This document shows, piece by piece, positions 1 to 6,323 of a stretch of DNA of 14,622 nucleotides. The translations under genes and the position numbers were made by a program. Positions within the stretch are counted from its first letter, which is position 1. Every line of letters begins with the position of its first letter. Origin of the DNA: an uncultured Prevotella sp. (lineage in GTDB: Bacteria; Bacteroidota; Bacteroidia; Bacteroidales; Bacteroidaceae); the NCBI GenBank assembly GCA_900550035.1, contig URQS01000073.1, forward strand, positions 1 to 14,622, written 5' to 3'. The notes beneath the pieces are model-generated. The model was not told the DNA's origin. It saw only the letters and a list, made by a program, of their open reading frames with translations, and made no database searches.

Positions 1-32
1 ACTTATTCGTGAATTATTCATATTTATAAAAT

Positions 33-40
33 TAATTTTG
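33..40 (+). promoter_or_regulatory. Putative -7 promoter element of rfbB
   Basis: TAATTTTG matches the Bacteroidota -7 consensus TAnnTTTG exactly and lies 31 nt before the rfbB start, so transcription would begin near position 47. No good -33 TTTG is visible 19-21 nt upstream, so the assignment rests on the -7 box alone. The first 71 bases otherwise look like AT-rich intergenic DNA, with no visible end of an upstream gene. Confidence 0.5.
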
Positions 41-71
41 AACAGTTACTTACTTTAATAAATCAAACATT

Positions 72-1202
72 ATGCAAAGCATCATCATCACAGGAGGCGC
101 TGGATTTATCGGGTCACATGTAGTGAGACTGTTTGTGAACAAATACCCCGATTACCATATCATCAACCTTGACAAGTTGACGTATGCCGGCAATCTCGCA
201 AACTTGAAGGACATTGAGAACAAGCCCAACTACACATTCGTGAAAGGCGACATCTGCGACTACGAGCTGATACTCGAACTAATGAAAAAACATAACGTCA
301 CGGGCATAATACACCTTGCAGCAGAGAGCCACGTTGACCGTTCGATCAAGGACCCATTCACCTTTGCACGTACCAACGTAATGGGAACATTGTCGATGCT
401 GCAGGCTGCCAAGACCTACTGGGAAAGTCTGCCGGAGGGATATGAGGGCAAACGATTCTACCACATCTCTACCGACGAGGTGTACGGAGCGCTTGAGCTG
501 ACAAATCCGGAGGGCATCGAGTCGCCGTTCACGACAAAGGCTTCGTCGGAACATCACCACGCATACGGCACAGAATTCTTCCTGGAGACAACAAAATACA
601 ACCCCCACTCGCCCTACTCGGCTGCAAAGGCATCGTCCGACCACTTCGTGCGAGCATTCCATGACACCTACGGCATGCCTACCATCGTGACCAACTGCTC
701 GAACAACTACGGTCCGTATCAGTTTCCCGAGAAACTGATTCCGCTCTTCATCAACAACATACGCCACCGCAAGCCACTGCCGGTATATGGCGAAGGTCTG
801 AACGTGAGAGACTGGCTGTACGTAGAAGACCACGCCCGTGCCATCGACCTGATATTCCATAAGGGCAATGTGGCTGAGACATACAACATAGGCGGATTCA
901 ACGAGTGGAAGAACATTGACATCATACACGTGCTGATAAAGACCGTAGACCGTCTGCTGGGACGTGAGGAGGGCGAAGACCTGAATCTCATCACACACGT
1001 GACCGACCGCAAGGGACACGACATGCGCTATGCCATCGACTCGCGCAAGCTACAGCGCGAACTGGGATGGGAACCGAGCCTACAGTTTGAGGAAGGCATC
1101 GAAAAGACCGTACGCTGGTATCTCGACAACCAGGAATGGATGGACAACGTGACATCGGGCGACTATCAGAAGTATTACGACAGCATGTATGCCAACAGAT
1201 AG
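72..1202 (+). CDS. rfbB: dTDP-glucose 4,6-dehydratase (RmlB/RfbB)
   Basis: This cytosolic enzyme converts dTDP-D-glucose to dTDP-4-keto-6-deoxyglucose, the second step in making dTDP-L-rhamnose and related sugars for surface polysaccharides. The 376-residue product is an extended short-chain dehydrogenase. The NAD-binding Rossmann motif GGAGFIG is at residues 8-14. The catalytic T-D-E triad lies in HISTDEVYG (134-136), and the YxxxK pair is Y182/K186 in PYSAAKAS. The substrate-binding NNYGPYQFPEKLIP is at 211-224. It is longer than the usual ~350 residues because of a loop of about 35 residues (141-176) between STDEVYG and YSAAK, which I recall as common in Bacteroidales homologues. It stands alone here: other rml genes, if linked, lie to the left of the window. 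It ends at a bidirectional terminator. The family call is very secure. Confidence 0.97.
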   Translation: MQSIIITGGAGFIGSHVVRLFVNKYPDYHIINLDKLTYAGNLANLKDIENKPNYTFVKGDICDYELILELMKKHNVTGIIHLAAESHVDRSIKDPFTFARTNVMGTLSMLQAAKTYWESLPEGYEGKRFYHISTDEVYGALELTNPEGIESPFTTKASSEHHHAYGTEFFLETTKYNPHSPYSAAKASSDHFVRAFHDTYGMPTIVTNCSNNYGPYQFPEKLIPLFINNIRHRKPLPVYGEGLNVRDWLYVEDHARAIDLIFHKGNVAETYNIGGFNEWKNIDIIHVLIKTVDRLLGREEGEDLNLITHVTDRKGHDMRYAIDSRKLQRELGWEPSLQFEEGIEKTVRWYLDNQEWMDNVTSGDYQKYYDSMYANR

Positions 1203-1246
1203 ACATAAAAAAACATAAGCATACAGGCAAACAAGACAAATAAAAA

Positions 1247-1303
1247 AACGCCTTGAAAGCGGAAGACAATAGAAGTTCTTCAACTTTCAAGGCGTTGTTT
1301 TTT
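1247..1303. terminator. Bidirectional intrinsic terminator between rfbB and the DUF4293 gene
   Basis: A 13-bp perfect inverted repeat, AACGCCTTGAAAG (1247-1259) and CTTTCAAGGCGTT (1284-1296), encloses a 24-nt loop that itself contains GAAG...CTTC. It is followed by GTTTTTTC on the plus strand. The left arm is preceded by A-rich sequence that gives a U-tract on the minus strand. It therefore suits both convergent genes, rfbB and the DUF4293 gene, which ends 15 nt further on. Confidence 0.88.
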
Positions 1304-1310
1304 CTTTATT

Positions 1311-1763
1311 TTAGCGTATGCGGTCGGCCGCACGCACCATTTTCTCGTCGTGAATAACACCTGCACGAGCCATAAAGTTAAGCACTAATGAAACGGCAGG
1401 AAGACATGCTGCAAAAGCAATGTGGAAGTTGGCATCGGCCGAAACGACGTTGCGTGTAACGACACCGAGCACTATATACCATGCCAAAAGCAAGAACACA
1501 TTGCACAAACACAGACTGCTCTGCAACTTACGGTTGCGATAGAGGAATATTGTGGCGATACTCATGGCACTGCTTATGAGCAATATGCCAAAAAGACCGC
1601 ACGGCGAATAGTCGACGCTTGCACCCTTGTCGAGCATGAGGTTGTACAGTTTGAAACCGACACCCATACCTGCTGGCTCAATATCGCCAATGCGTAGGCA
1701 CAGACACACAACCGAAGCGATGAATGCGAGCAGCAAGAAAACGCTTTGCTTACGCTGTATCAT
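1311..1763 (-). CDS. DUF4293 family integral membrane protein
   Basis: A 150-residue inner-membrane protein with four predicted helices at about residues 8-26, 55-75, 84-105 and 112-132, and a charged C-terminal tail ending DEKMVRAADRIR. Length, helix count and the R-rich tail fit the Bacteroidota DUF4293 family, whose function is unknown. The start ATG shares its A with the stop of the preceding rpoZ gene (TAATG), a 1-nt overlap that suggests translational coupling. It is the last gene of the bamD-rpoZ-DUF4293 cluster before a terminator. No catalytic motif is visible. The family call is from memory of homologous sequences and gene context. Confidence 0.82.
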   Translation of the reverse strand: MIQRKQSVFLLLAFIASVVCLCLRIGDIEPAGMGVGFKLYNLMLDKGASVDYSPCGLFGILLISSAMSIATIFLYRNRKLQSSLCLCNVFLLLAWYIVLGVVTRNVVSADANFHIAFAACLPAVSLVLNFMARAGVIHDEKMVRAADRIR

Positions 1764-2107
1764 TATGCCTGCTCCTGTGTGTTAACGTTGTCCTGAGCGG
1801 GGTCGCGATAATAGACGTGGCCCTCGACGAATTCCTCTGTAGCGAGAAGTGTAGGCTTCGGGAGTTTCTCGTAATAGCGCGAAATCTCGATCTGCTCACG
1901 ATTCTCGAATACCTCCTCAAGTGAGTCGTTGTACGAAGCAAACTCGGCCAACTTCTTGTTGAGGTCTTGCTTAATTTCGACAGCAATCTGATTGGCACGC
2001 TTCGATATAATTACAACACTCTCATAGATGTTGCCTGTCTCATCACACAAATCCATAATGTTGCGTGTGACGGTGTTGACCGGTGCTTTTGACTTTTTGT
2101 AATCCAT
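1763..2107 (-). CDS. rpoZ: RNA polymerase omega subunit, Bacteroidota type
   Basis: The 114-residue product matches what I recall of the Bacteroidota omega/Rpb6-like subunit, which helps assemble and stabilise RNA polymerase by clamping beta-prime. Recognisable segments are TVTRNIMDLCDETGNIYESVVIISKRANQIA (about residues 12-42), the K/E-rich helix IKQDLNKKL (45-53) and EVFENREQIEISRYYEKLPKPTL (about 65-87). The conserved VTRNIMDL / SKRANQIA core is the classic omega signature. The start at 2107 lies 38 nt after the bamD stop, so the genes are probably cotranscribed. The stop overlaps the next start by one base. Confidence 0.88.
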   Translation of the reverse strand: MDYKKSKAPVNTVTRNIMDLCDETGNIYESVVIISKRANQIAVEIKQDLNKKLAEFASYNDSLEEVFENREQIEISRYYEKLPKPTLLATEEFVEGHVYYRDPAQDNVNTQEQA

Positions 2108-2145
2108 TAATCTATTATTTTATATATGTATTATTAAATCAAATA

Positions 2146-2970
2146 TTAATCCTTGGTGTATGTCTTGCACTTGCTTATGAACTTCTCTGCCATAGCCTTA
2201 TCCTTTGAATCAGGATATTCGTTCAAGAAGCCATAACACTCGTCCTCGGCATCCTGGAAGCGCTCAAGTTTCTTCTCTTCAACGCTCTGCTGAGCCAACT
2301 CAAACTTACTCTTCATCACGAGCACAGAGAATTTCTCGCGCAGACTTGAATAAGGATAGTCCTTCAATGCGTTCTGGGCTGTTATGATACAAGCCTCGTA
2401 GTTGTTGCCACCGTAAGTACAGTTGCCGAAGTACTGACCGAGGTCGTAATAGAGCTGTGCCGAATAAAGCTCCTTCTGCACCAACTTGTCCTGCAATTCG
2501 AAGAGACGCTGCTGAGCATCCTTCTTCTGATTGCCATCGGGATAAAGATCAATATATTCCTGGAAAGCTGCGATAGCATTGACTGTCTGCGACTGGTCGA
2601 GACGCGGCTCGGGTGTGCAATTGTACAAACTCATTCCGATAAGGAAGCGGGCCTCCTGAGTATAGTTTCCCTTGGGATAGCTCTGGCAGTACTTCTTGAA
2701 AGTTGCGGCAGCTCCCTCATAATCACGGCTATTGAATTCGGACAATCCAAGCATGTAAAGACTCTCCTGGGCATTCTCCGATCCTTTCTGCATCGTCACC
2801 AGTCCCTGAAGCAAAGACGAAGCACGAACATACTTGCCCTTTACAAAGCTTTCCTTGGCATATTCATACTTGAAGTTGTTATCGGTGCTCTTGTATACCT
2901 TGTTGAACTCATTGGCACAACTTGAAAGCAACAGTGCCATAAATACAACAGCGTAAATGGTTTTCTTCAT
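2146..2970 (-). CDS. bamD: Outer membrane protein assembly lipoprotein BamD
   Basis: BamD is the essential lipoprotein partner of BamA that feeds beta-barrel proteins into the outer membrane. The 274-residue precursor opens with a type II signal peptide (MKKTIYAVVFMALLLSSC) whose lipobox LSSC puts the lipidated cysteine at residue 18. The rest is a run of TPR-like helical hairpins: KESFVKGKYVRASSLLQGL near 40-57, LYMLGLSEFNSRDYEGAAATFKKYCQSYP near 71-99, the EPRLDQSQTVNAIAAFQEYIDLYP segment near 111-134, and further pairs to the end. The PEPRLDQSQT turn and the overall length are typical of BamD. It is the first gene of a leftward cluster and has a well-formed promoter, with the start codon about 15-20 nt from the expected transcription start. 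Homology was judged by eye. Confidence 0.9.
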   Translation of the reverse strand: MKKTIYAVVFMALLLSSCANEFNKVYKSTDNNFKYEYAKESFVKGKYVRASSLLQGLVTMQKGSENAQESLYMLGLSEFNSRDYEGAAATFKKYCQSYPKGNYTQEARFLIGMSLYNCTPEPRLDQSQTVNAIAAFQEYIDLYPDGNQKKDAQQRLFELQDKLVQKELYSAQLYYDLGQYFGNCTYGGNNYEACIITAQNALKDYPYSSLREKFSVLVMKSKFELAQQSVEEKKLERFQDAEDECYGFLNEYPDSKDKAMAEKFISKCKTYTKD

Positions 2971-2991
2971 ATACTATATCGTTTTGAACTG

Positions 2992-3022
2992 CAAAAATAC
3001 ATATTATTAGTCTATCTACAAA
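2992..3022 (-). promoter_or_regulatory. Promoter of the bamD-rpoZ-DUF4293 cluster
   Basis: On the minus strand a TTTG (plus-strand CAAA, 3019-3022) stands 19 nt upstream of TATTTTTG (plus-strand CAAAAATA, 2992-2999). Both boxes and the spacing match the Bacteroidota primary-sigma consensus TTTG-N19-21-TAnnTTTG. Transcription should start near 2985, leaving a leader of about 15 nt. Confidence 0.75.
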
Positions 3023-3135
3023 GCAATGAGCTTATTTTTTAGAAATTCTTCACGCTGAAAACGCAATTCTCTTAAATATTATTGGCCATACGGTCTTTTT
3101 TTAGAAAAAAACGTGCTTATATATACAATTATTCC

Positions 3136-3143
3136 TAATTTTG
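3136..3143 (+). promoter_or_regulatory. Putative -7 promoter element of uvrB
   Basis: TAATTTTG fits TAnnTTTG and lies 21 nt before the uvrB ATG, predicting a very short leader starting near 3150. No clear -33 box is seen. An upstream T7-AG-A7 run (3096-3111) might act as a bent or UP-like element, but this is only a guess. No SOS-type operator was recognised in the 194-bp bamD-uvrB gap. Confidence 0.5.
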
Positions 3144-3164
3144 TAATCTTAAATACTATGTCTC

Positions 3165-5246
3165 ATGGACTTTAAAATCACATCGAAATTCGCCCCAACA
3201 GGCGACCAGCCTGAAGCCATAAGTCAACTGACAGACGGCATACGGCAAGGCGACAGGGCACAGGTATTGCTGGGTGTAACAGGCTCGGGCAAGACCTTCA
3301 CAATGGCAAATGTCATAGCCAACATAGGACGCCCGACACTAATACTGAGCCACAACAAGACTCTTGCTGCACAACTGTACGAGGAGATGAAGAGCTTCTT
3401 CCCGAACAACGCCGTGGAGTATTACGTGTCGTACTACGACTATTATCAGCCGGAGGCTTATCTGCCTTCGTCGGACACATACATTGAGAAAGACCTCGCC
3501 ATAAACGAGGACATAGACAAACTGCGACTGTCGGCAGTAAGCGCACTGCTGTCGGGACGCAAGGACGTGATTGTGGTGTCGTCGGTATCGTGCATATACG
3601 GTATGGGCGGCCCTACAGCCATGGCCAACAGCATCATCAACGTGAAACGCGGACAAATCGTAGACCGTAACGACTTTCTGCGCAAGCTGGTCGACGCCCT
3701 GTATCTACGCAACGACATCGAACTGAAACGCGGCTGCTTCCGCGTGAAAGGCGACACGGTGGACGTATCGATGGCATATAGCGACAACTTGCTGAGAATC
3801 ACGTGGTGGGACGACGAAATCGACTCGATAGAAGAGCTGGACAGCGTTACGTATCAGCGTATTGCGTCGTTTGACGACTATCAGATATATCCTGCCAACC
3901 TGTTCGTTACTTCAAAGGAACAGACCGAGCATGCGATACGACTGATACAGGACGACCTGACACGACAGATTGACTTCTTCAACGAGCTGGGCGACCCTAT
4001 CAAGGCGCAACGCATAAAGGAGCGTGTAGAGTACGACATGGAGATGATGAAGGAACTAGGACACTGCTCGGGCATTGAGAACTACTCGCGCTATTTTGAC
4101 GGACGTGAGGCAGGACAACGCCCCTACTGTCTGCTCGACTTTTTCCCAAAAGACTACCTGATGTTCATAGACGAAAGTCATGTGAGTGTGCCACAGATAA
4201 GCGCCATGTATGGCGGCGACCGTGCACGCAAGCAGAACCTTGTGGAATACGGATTCCGTCTGCCTGCCGCATTCGACAACCGCCCGCTGAAGTTTGACGA
4301 ATTTATGGACATGGTAAACCAGGTAGTGTATGTATCGGCAACGCCTGCCGACTTCGAAATGAACGAGGCAGAAGGCGTTGTAGTAGAGCAGATTATACGT
4401 CCTACCGGACTATTGGACCCGATAATAGAAGTGCGCCCGAGCGAGAACCAAATCGACGACCTGCTTGAGGAGATACAGCAACGATGCGAACGCGACGAGC
4501 GTGTGCTGGTGACGACACTGACGAAGCGTATGGCAGAGGAGCTGACCGAATATCTGCTGAACCACGAGATACGTGCCAACTACATACACAGCGACGTGGC
4601 TACACTCGACCGTGTGCAAATAATGAATGACCTGCGTGCCGGAATGTACGACGTACTGGTAGGCGTGAACCTGCTGCGCGAGGGACTGGACCTGCCGGAG
4701 GTTTCGCTGGTAGCCATTCTCGATGCCGACAAGGAAGGATTCCTGCGCAGCCGCCGATCGCTGACACAGACAGCTGGACGTGCTGCCAGAAACATCAACG
4801 GCAAAGTGATAATGTATGCCGACACCATAACAGCCAGCATGCAGCAGACCATCGACGAGACAGCACGCCGACGCCAGATACAGCTGAAATACAATGCCGA
4901 CCATGGCATTACGCCACAGCAGATACGCAAGGACATAAAGGGAGCGCTATCGGCTTTTGCCGACGCACAGCAGCATGACGCTCCAAAAACTGCAAGCGCC
5001 GGCAAGGCTGCCGACAGCAAGCAGGCACCCAAACGCTATCAACCGTATATCGAGCCGGAGGGATATGCATACGCTGCCGACCCGATAGTGAAACGCATGT
5101 CGCGCAAGCAACTGGAAAAGAGCATAGCCGACACAACGGAGCTGATGAAAGAAGCTGCCAAGCAACTTGATTTCCTACAAGCTGCGCAATACCGCGACGA
5201 GATTGTACGACTGCAATCGCTGCTTGAAGAGCAGACCGAGAAATAA
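3165..5246 (+). CDS. uvrB: Excinuclease ABC subunit B (UvrB)
   Basis: UvrB is the damage-verifying helicase-like subunit of nucleotide excision repair. It is loaded by UvrA and then recruits UvrC for incision. The 693-residue protein has every expected element. Walker A GVTGSGKT is at 37-44 and SHNKTLAAQ at 62-70. The beta-hairpin with YYVSYYDYYQPEAYLP (86-101) clamps one DNA strand. The DESH Walker B box is at 336-339 and SATP at 391-394. Helicase motif V is VNLLREGLDLPE (501-512) and motif VI QTAGRAARN (535-543). A C-terminal UVR domain (about 645-683) contacts UvrC. The linker at about 600-640 is A/K/Q-rich and looks disordered. Length and start are normal for the family. It is divergent from bamD. 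No strong terminator follows, so read-through into the next gene is possible. Confidence 0.98.
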   Translation: MDFKITSKFAPTGDQPEAISQLTDGIRQGDRAQVLLGVTGSGKTFTMANVIANIGRPTLILSHNKTLAAQLYEEMKSFFPNNAVEYYVSYYDYYQPEAYLPSSDTYIEKDLAINEDIDKLRLSAVSALLSGRKDVIVVSSVSCIYGMGGPTAMANSIINVKRGQIVDRNDFLRKLVDALYLRNDIELKRGCFRVKGDTVDVSMAYSDNLLRITWWDDEIDSIEELDSVTYQRIASFDDYQIYPANLFVTSKEQTEHAIRLIQDDLTRQIDFFNELGDPIKAQRIKERVEYDMEMMKELGHCSGIENYSRYFDGREAGQRPYCLLDFFPKDYLMFIDESHVSVPQISAMYGGDRARKQNLVEYGFRLPAAFDNRPLKFDEFMDMVNQVVYVSATPADFEMNEAEGVVVEQIIRPTGLLDPIIEVRPSENQIDDLLEEIQQRCERDERVLVTTLTKRMAEELTEYLLNHEIRANYIHSDVATLDRVQIMNDLRAGMYDVLVGVNLLREGLDLPEVSLVAILDADKEGFLRSRRSLTQTAGRAARNINGKVIMYADTITASMQQTIDETARRRQIQLKYNADHGITPQQIRKDIKGALSAFADAQQHDAPKTASAGKAADSKQAPKRYQPYIEPEGYAYAADPIVKRMSRKQLEKSIADTTELMKEAAKQLDFLQAAQYRDEIVRLQSLLEEQTEK

Positions 5247-5289
5247 CGTTAAATAATCAATAATATAAGTTTCATACCATATTATTTAG

Positions 5290-5297
5290 TAATTTTG
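5290..5297 (+). promoter_or_regulatory. Putative -7 promoter element of the DUF4468-porin operon
   Basis: TAATTTTG matches TAnnTTTG, 32 nt before the DUF4468 start. No good -33 TTTG is present. Just upstream an 8-bp AT-only inverted repeat (AATAATAT 5259-5266, ATATTATT 5279-5286) covers the expected -33 region. It may be an operator or chance in AT-rich DNA. Confidence 0.45.
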
Positions 5298-5329
5298 CAT
5301 GAAATAGACATAAACGAAGGAACAAAATA

Positions 5330-6016
5330 ATGACTATGAAAAAAATAATTATCGCATTGTTGATGTGCTGCCCTCTCATGTGTGCAGCACAGAGTGAATG
5401 GGAAGCACCAGTCACCAAGAAAAATAATGAAACAAAAGAGACGAAAGATACTGCTAAAAAGTCAAATAAAGCCGACTCTAAAGATACAACGCTTGCAACC
5501 AAGGACATCAAGGACTGGAAATATATACAAAAAGGAGCAGTGCCTGAAGTTGACGGCAAGGTAGTTTTCACACACGACATTGACGTGAAGGGCAAGAGCG
5601 CACAGCAAATATACGACATAGTATACACAACACTCGACAGTCTGACAGCTAAGCCAGAACAGATAAACAGCAGCATAGCTCTCATCAACCGTAAGGCTTT
5701 CAGCATCGTGGCTCGCTATCAAGAGTGGCTCGAATTCAGCAAAAGCTTCATCTCGCTCGACCGCACCAAAATGAGCTACATAATTATAGCCAACTGCTCG
5801 GACAACAAGCTGCACCTGACACTTGAGCGCATCAGCTACACTTACGAGGAGAACCGTTCGACCGGATTGAAGACAACTGCCGAAAAATGGATTACCGACA
5901 AATACGCTGTCAACAAGAAAGGCAACAAACTTATACCAGGTTCGGCAAAATTCCGCAAGAAAACCATCGACCGCAAGGACCAGATATTCAAAATGTTTGA
6001 CGATGCGCTGAAATAA
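5330..6016 (+). CDS. Secreted DUF4468 domain protein
   Basis: The product is 228 residues from this start, or 226 from the ATG at 5336, which gives a cleaner MKKIIIALL signal peptide. The signal peptide ends near CAAQ (residues 18-21). It has two cysteines but no good lipobox, so a soluble periplasmic protein is likely. Residues 28-58 form a K/T/D-rich, probably disordered linker. Residues 68-160 contain the GAVPEVDGKVVFTHDIDVKGKSAQQIYD pattern and following beta/alpha segment that I associate with DUF4468 (TBP-like fold), a Bacteroidota family of unknown function. The basic C-terminal part (about 185-222) is also typical. It is first in an apparent operon, 44 nt before a small membrane protein gene that is in turn followed by a porin. 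An envelope role is inferred from this context only. Confidence 0.8.
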   Translation: MTMKKIIIALLMCCPLMCAAQSEWEAPVTKKNNETKETKDTAKKSNKADSKDTTLATKDIKDWKYIQKGAVPEVDGKVVFTHDIDVKGKSAQQIYDIVYTTLDSLTAKPEQINSSIALINRKAFSIVARYQEWLEFSKSFISLDRTKMSYIIIANCSDNKLHLTLERISYTYEENRSTGLKTTAEKWITDKYAVNKKGNKLIPGSAKFRKKTIDRKDQIFKMFDDALK

Positions 6017-6060
6017 AGCACAGTTACAATAAACAGAAAAACAAGACATATATAACATAT

Positions 6061-6315
6061 ATGATTGACCAAGAACAAAAAACAACGGATATAGAGCAAA
6101 ACAGCAGCGCGATACATCCGAGACATAGAAGACCTGACAAATCTGAAGACAAATACTTCAAGATACGCAACGTGCTCAACATTATATTCATGTTGGGTGC
6201 GATTGCAGGTATGGCAATCTTCTATTTTCAAGACCGTACAATAGGCACAATAGTAATACTCACCGCAATGGCGTTCAAGATAGCTGAATGTTGTTTCAGA
6301 TTTATACGCCAATAA
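6061..6315 (+). CDS. Small two-helix inner-membrane protein of unknown function
   Basis: An 84-residue protein with a polar N-terminal third (residues 1-34, rich in Q, K, D and R), then two hydrophobic helices at about 36-55 and 60-80 separated by the short turn FQDRT, and a basic end FRFIRQ. No signal peptide or catalytic motif is visible. It sits between a secreted DUF4468 protein (44-nt gap) and a porin (8-nt gap from its stop to the likely porin ATG), so it is almost certainly cotranscribed with both. I recall similar small proteins next to Porin_10 genes in other Bacteroidales but cannot name a family. It is probably real, because it keeps a clean hydrophobic-helix pattern and tight operon spacing. 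Confidence 0.75.
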   Translation: MIDQEQKTTDIEQNSSAIHPRHRRPDKSEDKYFKIRNVLNIIFMLGAIAGMAIFYFQDRTIGTIVILTAMAFKIAECCFRFIRQ

Positions 6316-6323
6316 CAACGAAT

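Noticed and set aside
279..1019. A 246-codon minus-strand open frame inside rfbB
   Set aside because: It is V/C/R-rich, has no recognisable fold and lies wholly opposite the conserved rfbB frame.
3091..3115. T7-AG-A7 palindrome between bamD and uvrB as a terminator
   Set aside because: The stem has only A-T pairs and a 2-nt loop, and lies in a divergent intergenic region where no transcript needs to end.
6288..6323. Upstream ATG extending the porin by 12 residues
   Set aside because: The extension MLFQIYTPITTN would precede the signal peptide and overlap the upstream membrane protein gene by 28 nt. The ATG at 6324 gives a normal signal peptide and an 8-nt gap.
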